A stretch of 58,140 bases of DNA from assembly GCA_003223875.1 (NCBI GenBank), contig QHWY01000083.1, positions 1-58,140 of the forward strand. The letters run 5' to 3'. This DNA is from Acidobacteriota bacterium. GTDB lineage: Bacteria > Acidobacteriota > Terriglobia > 20CM-2-55-15. The notes below the pieces were generated by a model. The model made no database searches. It saw only the letters and a program-made list of their open reading frames with translations, and had not been told where the DNA came from. Made by a program: the position numbers and the translations under genes. Below, in pieces: positions 16,128-23,880 of the stretch; position 1 is the stretch's first letter; each line of letters opens with the position of its first letter.

Positions 16128-16973
16128 ATGCGAAAGCTCACAAGCACGATTTGCGTTCTTGGTTTAGCGACTGTGATTGTGTTCGCTCAAAAAGCGCAGA
16201 CGCAGGAACAGGTCGAAATCGAAATGATGACGTATCCGGAGATTTACTCCGCTATTCACAATCAGGGAAAAACGACCGTCCTTATATACAACGGAGGGAC
16301 AGAGCAGCGCGGCCCTCACGCCGTTCTTGGTGGTCACACGTTTATGGCGCGAGCAATCGCGCCGATGATCGCGCGAAAACTGGGAAACGCACTTGTGGCT
16401 CCGGTTCTGCCCTTTTCGATCAATCCTGCGGGTGGTGTTGATCCGAAAATGCCAGGCAGTGTCGCTCTTGCTCCGGAACTCTTCCAGAAGGTCAATGAAG
16501 CCGTCGTGGATAGCATGGTCAAGAACGGCTTCAAGAACATCGTGCTCATGGGCGATCATGGCGGCGGGCAAGACGAATTGAACAAACTCGCTGAAATCCT
16601 GGATGCGAAATATCGATCGCAGGGAGTCGAGGTCTACTTCTGCGGCGATGTTTACGAAAAATCACGTCGCGAGTTGGCAGAGTGGCTTACGAGCAAACAC
16701 CTGGCACTCAGCAACCATGGCGGGATTCCGGATACGTCGACAATGCTGTATCTGCAGCCGGGCGCCGAGCAGTGGGTGCGCAGCATCTACAGAACGACTA
16801 TCGGCGATCCGGTCCTTCCTCCAGGTCAGCGACCCGATCCGAAGGTGCCTCGTGTAAATAACGGCGTCACGGGTGATCCCCGGCCCTCAACCCCAGAAAT
16901 CGGTAAGCTCGTGGTTGAGATGAAAGTGGGTAATGCCGTCGCTCAGATTAGGAAATTGATCGCAACCCGGTGA
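16128..16973 (+). CDS. Secreted creatininase-family amidohydrolase
   Basis: A protein of 281 residues. ATG 16128 was chosen because AAAAGGGG lies 8 bases upstream; a GTG at 16119 is in frame. Signal peptide to about residue 22 (VFAQ). The creatininase core is visible: YNGGTEQRGPHAVLGGHTFMA corresponds to the family's G-x-x-E-x-HGPHLPLxTD metal site but with Arg in place of the first His; IVLMGDHGGGQDELN corresponds to the NGHGGN motif with Asp for Asn. SNHGGIPDTSTMLYL is the C-terminal metal/substrate loop. Family members cleave cyclic or linear amides with two metals; the altered ligands make the substrate uncertain. Export of this normally cytosolic fold is unusual. Confidence 0.8.
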   Translation: MRKLTSTICVLGLATVIVFAQKAQTQEQVEIEMMTYPEIYSAIHNQGKTTVLIYNGGTEQRGPHAVLGGHTFMARAIAPMIARKLGNALVAPVLPFSINPAGGVDPKMPGSVALAPELFQKVNEAVVDSMVKNGFKNIVLMGDHGGGQDELNKLAEILDAKYRSQGVEVYFCGDVYEKSRRELAEWLTSKHLALSNHGGIPDTSTMLYLQPGAEQWVRSIYRTTIGDPVLPPGQRPDPKVPRVNNGVTGDPRPSTPEIGKLVVEMKVGNAVAQIRKLIATR

Positions 16974-17055
16974 TGAAATGAGAGAGGAGTTCTTCGAACT
17001 GATCGGTTTTGATGACCGCGTCTTTCAGATCTCTTCCATTTATGCGCAGAGCCAT
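16948..17055 (-). CDS. Possible 35-residue small protein downstream of thiD
   Basis: An ATG at 17055 begins one base after the thiD stop codon, preceded by GGAGG at six-base spacing. It reads MALRINGRDLKDAVIKTDQF and ends in a stop at 16948. The ribosome site is better than chance, but the peptide resembles nothing I know and its end overlaps the creatininase-like gene antisense by 26 bases. It could be a decayed gene start. Confidence 0.3.
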   Translation of the reverse strand: MALRINGRDLKDAVIKTDQFEELLSHFITGLRSIS

Positions 17056-17056
17056 T

Positions 17057-17851
17057 TCAGTCCTCCAGCGCTAATGGGTCGCAGATGCCTGTTCCCTTTC
17101 CAAGGCGTAGTCCGTGCGCAATGGCTGCCGTGACAAAATCCTTCGCGGCGTGGACGGCTTCCAAGAGAGACTTGCCTGTCGCAAGTTCGGCCGTGATGGC
17201 GGCCGACAGAACGCAACCAGTACCATGAATCTGGCCTGAGCGGATGCGGTCGCGCTGTAAGTGCGTGAAATCGGTTCCGTCGAATAGAACGTCAATGGCG
17301 TCATCTCCTGTCATGTGTCCCCCCTTGATCAACACGGAGCGAGCGCCTGTATCATGAATCCGGAGAGCCGCCTCTTCCATATCCTCGAGACTTTTTATCT
17401 CTTTTCCGGTCAGCATTCGAGCTTCATCCGTATTTGGTGTGATTACTAGTGCAAGCGGCAGAAGCATGCGGCGGAATGTACCGATGGCATCCGGATCGAG
17501 CAACGCGGTTCCGGAGGTTGAAACCATCACGGGATCGACGACGAGATTTCTGATTTGATAGTCCCGGATTTTCTGCGTCACGGCTTCAATAACTCCCGAG
17601 GTCAAAAGCATACCGGTCTTAGCTGCATCCACATGAATGTCGGAGAGCACCGCATCGAGTTCACGGCGTACAAATTCCGGGGGCACCTCCGTAATGCCAG
17701 CCACCGCCGATGTATTTTGCGCTGTGAGGGAAGTGATTACGGACATTCCGTAAACACGCAGTCGGGAAAACGTCTTCAAATCGGCTTGAATTCCAGCTCC
17801 ACCGCTGGGATCGGACCCGGCAATCGTAAGTGCCGTCTTAACGGCAGACAC
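17057..17851 (-). CDS. thiD: Hydroxymethylpyrimidine/phosphomethylpyrimidine kinase
   Basis: A protein of 264 residues, the usual ThiD length. It phosphorylates HMP and HMP-P to HMP-PP for thiamine synthesis in the cytosol. Ribokinase-fold marks are ALTIAGSDPSGGAGIQADLK at the start, VVDPVMVSTSGTALL, LVITPNTDEARMLTG, VLIKGGHMTGDDAIDVL and the anion-hole/base motif IHGTGCVLSAAI with the catalytic Asp position replaced by Cys-context typical of ThiD (GTGC). It lies 6 bases after the MOSC gene and forms a two-gene unit with it. No other thi gene is in the window. Confidence 0.95.
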   Translation of the reverse strand: MSAVKTALTIAGSDPSGGAGIQADLKTFSRLRVYGMSVITSLTAQNTSAVAGITEVPPEFVRRELDAVLSDIHVDAAKTGMLLTSGVIEAVTQKIRDYQIRNLVVDPVMVSTSGTALLDPDAIGTFRRMLLPLALVITPNTDEARMLTGKEIKSLEDMEEAALRIHDTGARSVLIKGGHMTGDDAIDVLFDGTDFTHLQRDRIRSGQIHGTGCVLSAAITAELATGKSLLEAVHAAKDFVTAAIAHGLRLGKGTGICDPLALED

Positions 17852-17857
17852 AAAACA

Positions 17858-18301
17858 TCACCGTTTGAGCGAACTTTCGACGGCGGACTCCCCGCACACG
17901 GCATCTCCTACTCGAACGATTCCGGGTTCCAGAACGGTCACGAACATTCCACGTTGATTCCGCAAAGCCTCTTGCAAGCCGGTGCGCATCCGCTCCATCT
18001 GTATACAGGGTTCGCAAGGTATCGTGACTGCAACCAGAGCATCGCCAAGGCGGAGGCGTTGCCCTTCCCGAAGCGTCATGACATCGAGACCATCGACGAC
18101 CACGTTTTCGTAGACATTACCGGGTTGCAGATGGAGTTGATCGATGACGCTGCCCGATATCAACAGGATCTGACGACGCTTGGAATTCTCGGTATGGTGA
18201 TCACCATCGAAGCCTCCGAGCCCCGCCTGAACAGAATCTCTCGGCACGGACTTGGCACCTTTCTCCAGCTTGACGAACAATGCGCGAACTGTACCGTTCA
18301 T
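17858..18301 (-). CDS. MOSC-domain protein
   Basis: A protein of 147 residues made of one MOSC domain. These beta-barrel proteins are related to the C-terminus of molybdenum cofactor sulfurase; stand-alone members bind metal-sulfur cofactors or act in N-hydroxylated base reduction. Visible family traits are GFDGDHH near residue 30, RQILLISGSVID, and the conserved Cys in TIPCEPCIQMERMRTG. The start codon shares bases with an ATG of the divergent gene (CATG at 18299-18302). It leads the thiD transcript with a 6-base gap. Its cofactor partner is not in the window. Confidence 0.85.
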   Translation of the reverse strand: MNGTVRALFVKLEKGAKSVPRDSVQAGLGGFDGDHHTENSKRRQILLISGSVIDQLHLQPGNVYENVVVDGLDVMTLREGQRLRLGDALVAVTIPCEPCIQMERMRTGLQEALRNQRGMFVTVLEPGIVRVGDAVCGESAVESSLKR

Positions 18302-18320
18302 GATTCGACTCTCGATTATA

Positions 18321-18944
18321 ATGATGTCGATGTTTCCAGTTGTGATGTTTCTTTTCGCTTTATTGTTTTCCTCTGTGGCGGCTGCTCAGACGCCACCGCC
18401 CGGTGTGCCGTTCGATGCTTCCAAGCACCCGAATCCGATTGTTACCTTTGTCGAGGAAAAGGATTTTAAGCTCGTGACCTACGACAAAGCCAAGGCGGAC
18501 GCTGGAATCGAGCTGCTGGGACTTTCGCAAGATGAAGGAAAACGCGGATCTGTTGAGCTCGCGGACGGACGGCTCGCAAAGAACATGCCTATCCTTAATT
18601 TTCGAACCGACGTCACATTCTATCCGGTCGTGCGGCAGAAGTTCAGACTCGCCAATGGTTCGGATCTTATTTTGTACTCCTTCCGATTTCCAAAGGTCAC
18701 GCTGCCGCGCGAGTACGCGCGGAAGATACTGAATGAAGCGGCTATCGAAAAGAAAAAGAAGCCGAGTGAAATGCGTTTCGGCGGCACTGCACCGGAACAA
18801 CTCGAAATCCGAGGTGCTCGCGGCTTACTTTTCGATAAAGATGGTCAGATCACTGTCTACTGGCAAGAGGAAGGCGTAGGACATGTGGCGATGGCATCCC
18901 TGGAGAGACAGGAACTCTTCCGCGTGGTTGACGATCTTCTTTAA
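18321..18944 (+). CDS. Secreted protein of unknown function
   Basis: A protein of 207 residues if started at ATG 18321; ATGs at 18300, 18324 and 18330 are also in frame. The hydrophobic FPVVMFLFALLFSSVAAAQ is a clear signal peptide with cleavage after AAA. The mature part is a mix of strands and charged segments (FVEEKDFKLVTYDKAKAD, LPREYARKILNEA) with no Cys and no motif I recognise. Its end overlaps the convergent GNAT gene by 4 bases. No function proposed. Confidence 0.7.
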   Translation: MMSMFPVVMFLFALLFSSVAAAQTPPPGVPFDASKHPNPIVTFVEEKDFKLVTYDKAKADAGIELLGLSQDEGKRGSVELADGRLAKNMPILNFRTDVTFYPVVRQKFRLANGSDLILYSFRFPKVTLPREYARKILNEAAIEKKKKPSEMRFGGTAPEQLEIRGARGLLFDKDGQITVYWQEEGVGHVAMASLERQELFRVVDDLL

Positions 18945-19423
18945 AGCTGAAGACCCCAAAGTGTTCTTCGCTCAGGATCGAATCCACTCGACTCCAGCGT
19001 TCGCTCGATGGCTGAGTTACCCGGATGCACTTCAGCACTAACACGGCGGATGCCGCGCTGCTTGGCATTTTCGAGAAGAGCGACAATAAGGCTGCCACCG
19101 ACTCCTTTACTGCGCCATTGCGGCGAGACGAACAATGCAATGATATCCATCGTCTCACCACCGAATTCCGCGCGCCATTCGTAGGATGCGTAAGCATATC
19201 CACACAACGCGCCTTTGGTCTCGGCGACAACAATGATGCCCAGATCGGCTGAATTCATGATGTGCTCGAAAACGCGGCGGGCATCGTCCGCGGTTCCTTC
19301 AGCGCGAATGTTCGCCAGCAGTTCGCTGGCGAGACCGCAAAGCTGGTCCATGTCTTGCGAAGCGGCGGCTCGAATTTGAAATGGATGGACGCTCACAGTG
19401 GAGACCCTTGATGTCACCGGCAT
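18941..19423 (-). CDS. GNAT-family N-acetyltransferase
   Basis: A protein of 160 residues. The GNAT fold is recognisable: an N-terminal IRAAASQDMDQLCGL, strand IIVVAETKGALCGYAYAS, the acetyl-CoA site IIALFVSPQWRSKGVGGSLI (family R/Q-x-x-G-x-G/A) and the C-terminal VSAEVHPGNSAIERTLESSGF. It transfers an acetyl group from acetyl-CoA to an amine; the acceptor is unknown. It stands alone between two plus-strand genes. Confidence 0.85.
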   Translation of the reverse strand: MPVTSRVSTVSVHPFQIRAAASQDMDQLCGLASELLANIRAEGTADDARRVFEHIMNSADLGIIVVAETKGALCGYAYASYEWRAEFGGETMDIIALFVSPQWRSKGVGGSLIVALLENAKQRGIRRVSAEVHPGNSAIERTLESSGFDPERRTLWGLQL

Positions 19424-19496
19424 ATTGTAATCTCCAATTCGAAATTCCGAAAACGTGATTTACGGAGGTATAGTGGCATGGGAGGACGCAAGCAGC

Positions 19497-20639
19497 ATGT
19501 CGCGCCTTTTTAAGCTCCGCCGAAATGCGATTTTTGTCGCCGGGCTGGTGGCCGTATTCATTGTTGCGGCCAGCTCGGTCCCGTGGAGCCCTGAACAACC
19601 TCGCGCTGCCGCTGACCTTCAGGTAACGGTACAGCAGTTCGGGCAATACATCGATGAATGGTCGGAGCCGGAAGGCTACTTTGATTCCGACAACTTCATA
19701 TCGAACGAAACGTCGTATCTCCATGTCGTCGACGATCTGCACCGGCGGGTGAAGGCCGGTGGTATCTATCTTGGAGTGGGACCGGATCAGAATTTCTCTT
19801 ACATCGTGCACACCCATCCCATGCTTGCCGTCATTACCGATATCCGCCGGCAGAATATGCTGGAGCATCTGTTGTTCAAGAGCTTATTCGCGATGGCGAA
19901 GAGTCGGGTCGAATATCTATCGCTCCTCTTTTCGAGGCAAACACCAGGTTTCGAGCCTGGAGGTTCGTTTCAAGATCTTCTCGACACCATTCGCGCCGCA
20001 AAGACAGACGAGGCGCTGTTTCAAAAGAATCTCGGGACCATCAAAACTGCTTTGAATAAATACAACCTGCGGCTTTCCTCGGATGACTACGCGAAAATCG
20101 AATATGTTTATCGGACATTCTGGGAAGAAAACCTCGACCTTCGCTTTTCATCCATCGGGCGCGGGAATGCGTCGATGTACCCGAGTTTCGAAGAAATGCT
20201 TCTGGAGACCGACAGGCAAGGCCGGCAGCAAAACTACCTCTCTTCCGAGGACTCGTTTCAATGGCTGAAGAAATTTGAGGCGGAGAATCGAGTCATCCCG
20301 ATCGTAGGTGACTTCGCGGGACCTCATGCTTTCAAAGCGGTTGCCGATTTCCTGAAATCGAACGGCCTGCGCCTTTCCACCTTCTACACCTCGAATGTGG
20401 AATTCTACCTATTTGGCCGCCCTGCGTGGACAAGATACGTCGCGAACCTACGGGCACTGCCGCTCGCCGAAGATTCGATATTTATCCGATCGTACTTTCC
20501 CACCTATGGGAGGCCGCATCCATTGAATATGCCGGGCCACCGTTCGACATCGTTCGTAAACCCGATCGTGGCGTTTCTGGCGGACTACGATGCGCGACAG
20601 ATCCGATCCTACTGGGATGTTGTCAAGCCACGTGACTAA
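19497..20639 (+). CDS. Conserved protein with membrane anchor, function unknown
   Basis: A protein of 380 residues from ATG 19497 (GTGs at 19455 and 19473 are in frame). A basic N-terminus (RLFKLRR) precedes one membrane segment (AIFVAGLVAVFIVAASSV). The soluble part contains YLGVGPDQNFSYI then PMLAVITDIRRQNMLEHLL, a layout like a class I methyltransferase glycine loop and acidic strand end, and later VIPIVGDFAGPHAFKAVAD plus FYTSNVEFYLF, which resemble later Rossmann strands. I believe this belongs to a widely distributed uncharacterised family related to Leptospira LIC_10091, but I cannot verify it. If the fold is right, the protein is an exported or anchored methyltransferase-like protein, which is odd because SAM is cytosolic. 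Confidence 0.7.
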   Translation: MSRLFKLRRNAIFVAGLVAVFIVAASSVPWSPEQPRAAADLQVTVQQFGQYIDEWSEPEGYFDSDNFISNETSYLHVVDDLHRRVKAGGIYLGVGPDQNFSYIVHTHPMLAVITDIRRQNMLEHLLFKSLFAMAKSRVEYLSLLFSRQTPGFEPGGSFQDLLDTIRAAKTDEALFQKNLGTIKTALNKYNLRLSSDDYAKIEYVYRTFWEENLDLRFSSIGRGNASMYPSFEEMLLETDRQGRQQNYLSSEDSFQWLKKFEAENRVIPIVGDFAGPHAFKAVADFLKSNGLRLSTFYTSNVEFYLFGRPAWTRYVANLRALPLAEDSIFIRSYFPTYGRPHPLNMPGHRSTSFVNPIVAFLADYDARQIRSYWDVVKPRD

Positions 20640-22036
20640 GCGCTCTTGACCAGAGTACGCACCTCGCTGGGCCGTTCGCGGACAAGCTGCCATTTCTTGA
20701 GTTTGTTGCGAAGTGCCTTATAGGAAATTCGTAGCCTCCGAGCGGATTCTTTCCTGTTCCACCCAGTTTCCTCGAGCATCCGGAGCACGACTTCCTTCTC
20801 TGCCACCTCGGCAGCGTGCCCAGCCACTTCTTTAAGTGAGACGTTGCCGAAAGCCGCCGGTGATGCGGCTTCCGGGTTTGCCACGCGCAATTCCGCGGTG
20901 ATGTCGGAATCCGGTAATATAAGATATCGCTTGACGACATTTTCAAGTTGGCGCACATTCCCGGGCCAATCGTATTTCAGAAACAGTTCCATCAATTCTT
21001 TGGGAAACTGCTGGACGATACTTTGGTATCGCTCGCGGTACTTTTCCAGGAATTGATTGCAAAGCAGCGGGATATCTTCACGCCTGTCTCGTAACGGTGG
21101 AATTTCGAGCTTGATGACATTGAGTCTGAAATAGAGGTCGTTTCGAAACTCTCCCTTCAGCACAGCCTCCTTCAGCTTTTTGTTGGTTGCCGCCAGGACG
21201 CGGACACTGACTTTGACCGGCTTCTTGCCGCCGAGCCGGCTGAACTCCGCGTCCTGCAAAACGTGGAGCAGTTTGGCTTGCAGGTGCGGGCTCATCTCTC
21301 CGATCTCGTCCAACAGGAGAGTTCCTTTATCGGCTTGTTCAAATTTTCCGATCTTATCGCGGATAGCGCCGGTAAAGGCGCCGCGTTCATAGCCGAACAA
21401 TTCCGATTCTAAGAGCTCGTGAGGCAAGGCTGCGCAGTTCACTTTCACGAAGGGTCCCTCAGACCGGTTCGACTGTTCGTGTATGAAGCTCGCGATGACT
21501 TCTTTCCCGACACCGGATTCGCCCAGAATCAGAACAGGAACATCGGTGGCGGCAACATGCCGGGCGATATCGATGATCCGTAGCATCTGCGGATTCGACG
21601 TGAGAATGTTCCCCTGTTCGACATACGCCAATTGCTGCTTCAAGGTTTTGACTTCTTCCTTCAAGCGGTGCTTCTCGATGGCATTCTCGATGGCTAACTC
21701 GAGAGCTTCTTCCTCGAAGGGTTTCGTCAGATAATCCGAGGCGCCGATCTTCATGGCTTCCACTACGGTCTTGATCTGACCAATTCCTGAGAGGATGATG
21801 ATCGGAATAGACGGGTAAATCGTCTTGACATTAGAAAGCACTTCGATGCCGTCCTTGCCCGGCAACATAATGTCCAACAGGATCATCGAAGGAGAATAGC
21901 CGGAGGCGAGCCGCTCGATCGCTTCATCCCCAGACTCGAGGCATTCCGCAATGAAACCTGACGAAGTTAGGAAGGCCGCCAGGTAGTCTCGCGTATTTTT
22001 GTCGTCATCTACGACCAAAATTGAACGTTTGCTCAT
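20636..22036 (-). CDS. NtrC-family sigma-54-dependent response regulator
   Basis: A protein of 466 residues from ATG 22036. The receiver domain has DDD at 10-12, phospho-acceptor D55 (LLDIMLPG), S83 and K105 (LTKPF). The AAA+ domain has Walker A GESGVGKE (172-179), the sigma-54-contacting GAFTGA loop (219-224) and Walker B TLLLDEIGEM. The C-terminus is a Fis-type HTH (ESARRLRISYKALRNKLKKW). It activates RNA polymerase with sigma-54 at enhancers after phosphorylation. Its start overlaps the end of the kinase gene by 32 bases, so the two are a pair. Targets are unknown; I did not find a clear -24/-12 promoter near it. Confidence 0.95.
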   Translation of the reverse strand: MSKRSILVVDDDKNTRDYLAAFLTSSGFIAECLESGDEAIERLASGYSPSMILLDIMLPGKDGIEVLSNVKTIYPSIPIIILSGIGQIKTVVEAMKIGASDYLTKPFEEEALELAIENAIEKHRLKEEVKTLKQQLAYVEQGNILTSNPQMLRIIDIARHVAATDVPVLILGESGVGKEVIASFIHEQSNRSEGPFVKVNCAALPHELLESELFGYERGAFTGAIRDKIGKFEQADKGTLLLDEIGEMSPHLQAKLLHVLQDAEFSRLGGKKPVKVSVRVLAATNKKLKEAVLKGEFRNDLYFRLNVIKLEIPPLRDRREDIPLLCNQFLEKYRERYQSIVQQFPKELMELFLKYDWPGNVRQLENVVKRYLILPDSDITAELRVANPEAASPAAFGNVSLKEVAGHAAEVAEKEVVLRMLEETGWNRKESARRLRISYKALRNKLKKWQLVRERPSEVRTLVKSA

Positions 22037-23306
22037 GGCTTTTGTCCTCGCCGCCAACTGTGATGGCCGGCAATGTGAACAAGAATGTGGCATCTTGCCC
22101 CGCTGCGCTCTTCACAAACATCCGTCCTCCGTACATTCCAATGACGTCATACACGCCGGAAAGATTGATTTGCGCCTCTTTCCCGGCCTGAGTCACGCCT
22201 GTCGTGCTGGGCGGTGGATCGAAGATACCGCTCAGTGTTTCCGACGCCATACCCGCACCCCGTGCTGTGACCTTCACCGTTACCTCTCGTTGTCGACTAT
22301 GCGAAAATTCAACGGTGATCGTTGACCCTGACGGGGACAACTTCACGGCCACGGCAAGCAGTTCCTTGAAGACGTAAGTCAGCTTTTCCGGATCAGCGGT
22401 AATTTCGAACGACTCCTCTGGAATTCGTTGTGTCAACGTGAGGGCTTTGCCGGAAAGTAGTCCTTGGGCAGCACGGGCGGATTCTGTCCAGACCTCGCGA
22501 AGGTCGAAGACGCCCAACCCAACCTGTTGGCCGCTCAATTCAGCAATATGGCTCATCCAGTTTGCGGTACTGATTACACGGTTGGTGTTTTCCGTAATGA
22601 TGCGCAGGTACTCGCGTTGCTTATCGTTGATGTCGCCGGTCCGCCCATCCAGGATCATCCGCGCGTATCCGCGGATCGCTCCGAGTGGCGTGCGCAAATC
22701 ATGCGCGATGTTCGATTGCACATACCATCCGATTTTGACTAATGCTTCGAAACGATTCTTTTCATCGGCAAGTTTGGCAACATTGGCTTCTGCGCTTGCG
22801 GCACGATCGGCCTTACGGGTGAACTCTTGATTTTGCCGTTGAAGCGACTCGATTTCCTGAAGCCTGGCGAGTATTGGCGCGGCGTCATGGGCGTTCTGTC
22901 GGACAGCTTCGATGTCCTCAGCCGAGAGATGAGGACCATCCGGAGGCGATACTAAACCGACCGCGGCCTGCAATCGTCCATCGTTTATAAGCGGGATTAA
23001 GACGACACTCGAGCGGGCAGCAGCGGCGGGACGAGCAGCTGAGTTCTCTTCATGGCTGATACCGACCATCTCGCCTTGCTGAAGCTTCACAGCGAGAGCG
23101 GGATGCCGTTCAAGGCCGGACCTTAGCCACGCAGGAACGTGCAAAATTCTCAGACCCGTATCCCAGAGGGCGACAAAAATTTCGATGTGCTGCAGATCGG
23201 CGCGAATCAGACGTTCAAACTCACTCTGAAAAATTTTTGGATCGCTGATCTGGTTGAGCTGCGCGATGCCGGCTTTGCCTTGTCCGCGTGCCGGTGAACC
23301 GTCCAT
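22005..23306 (-). CDS. GAF-type histidine kinase with degenerate ATPase domain
   Basis: A protein of 433 residues from ATG 23306, which has AGGA six bases upstream. Residues ~20-145 look like a GAF sensor, followed by a coiled coil and a HisKA domain with an intact H-box (SNIAHDLRTPLGAIRGYA, H202). The HATPase part has lost its key motifs: the N-box reads ELLAVAVKLSP with Val where Asn should bind Mg-ATP; the G1 box DxGxG reads ARGAG; the G2 Gly-x-Gly-Leu-Gly stretch reads GKEAQINLSG. The tail YGGRMFVKS...ATFLFTLP is still kinase-like. It may dimerise and signal without ATP, act as a phosphatase or scaffold, or receive phosphate from another kinase. No transmembrane segment, so it is cytosolic. 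Confidence 0.85.
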   Translation of the reverse strand: MDGSPARGQGKAGIAQLNQISDPKIFQSEFERLIRADLQHIEIFVALWDTGLRILHVPAWLRSGLERHPALAVKLQQGEMVGISHEENSAARPAAAARSSVVLIPLINDGRLQAAVGLVSPPDGPHLSAEDIEAVRQNAHDAAPILARLQEIESLQRQNQEFTRKADRAASAEANVAKLADEKNRFEALVKIGWYVQSNIAHDLRTPLGAIRGYARMILDGRTGDINDKQREYLRIITENTNRVISTANWMSHIAELSGQQVGLGVFDLREVWTESARAAQGLLSGKALTLTQRIPEESFEITADPEKLTYVFKELLAVAVKLSPSGSTITVEFSHSRQREVTVKVTARGAGMASETLSGIFDPPPSTTGVTQAGKEAQINLSGVYDVIGMYGGRMFVKSAAGQDATFLFTLPAITVGGEDKSHEQTFNFGRR

Positions 23307-23575
23307 GCAACATTCCTCTGTTCGCGGGGTTGCACGAGGTCTACCAATCACATTTCAGTGCAAAATCAAGCAGTTATTGCCTGACCTCGGCCGCTGCGCA
23401 GCCGGAATTCGACCGGCTCGCGGTAAAAATTCCCCCATCTGGAGGGCGATGGTGGTTCCGAAGTACCATCGGCAGGGTGTTTGCGAAGCTGGATTGAGAA
23501 ACTAAGGGCGCCGTCCGCTCAGCGGCAAGCGAGCTAAGGTTTCGAAATATTGTGCAAACATCCACATCCCGCCTG

Positions 23576-23683
23576 GGCTTTGCACAAAAAATACATCGTG
23601 GGCGCTCATAGAGCGCCCCTACAGTTGCGCACCCCAAGCTTTAGGGGCGGTCTATGACCGCCCAGGATTTTTTGTGCAAAGCC
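23576..23683. mobile_element. MITE-like 108-bp inverted-repeat element, copy 2
   Basis: Same 17-bp terminal inverted repeats and inner double hairpin as copy 1, with one visible base change (CTTTAGGGG for CTGTAGGGG). Perfect 9-bp target duplication TCCCGCCTG at 23567-23575 and 23684-23692. The insertion lies at the edge of a decayed M20 peptidase fragment. Nothing else recognisable was seen in the ~260 bases between the histidine kinase start and this element, apart from a 7-bp hairpin (CGATGGT / ACCATCG) near 23447. Confidence 0.9.
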
Positions 23684-23854
23684 TCCCGCCTGAGGCCTGT
23701 TCCCAATCGTTCGATTGCATAACGCGCACCGAACAGAGCCGTCAGCGCAGGTCCTTTGTCGTCGGTCGAGCCGCGCCCAATATACCGGTTGCCGTTTGGC
23801 CTCGAACTCATCCCGAGCCGATTCGATGTAGCGATCGATGTCTGAATTCACAAA
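23684..23854 (-). pseudogene. Remnant of an M20-family dipeptidase
   Basis: On the minus strand one frame gives [16 protein letters not shown], like the N-terminal helix of M20 peptidases. A shifted frame then gives [20 protein letters not shown] and [18 protein letters not shown], where [10 protein letters not shown] is the M20 metal-binding motif with its bridging Asp. The intervening ~70 residues and everything downstream are missing, and the frame changes between the two parts, so the gene is dead. The 108-bp element is inserted right after LGTGLRRE. Confidence 0.6.
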
Positions 23855-23865
23855 TTTTAATTGTA

Positions 23866-23871
23866 TATAAT
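23866..23871 (+). promoter_or_regulatory. -10 box placing hemF transcription start at or near its ATG
   Basis: A perfect TATAAT ends 9 bases before the hemF ATG, and there is no Shine-Dalgarno in between. A start 6-9 bases after the box would give a leaderless or nearly leaderless mRNA. No good -35 box is present. Confidence 0.4.
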
Positions 23872-23880
23872 CCTGCGCGT

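Noticed and set aside
17555..18469. A 304-codon plus-strand frame across thiD and the MOSC gene
   Set aside because: It runs antisense to two recognised genes; the translation shows no domain and no start signal.
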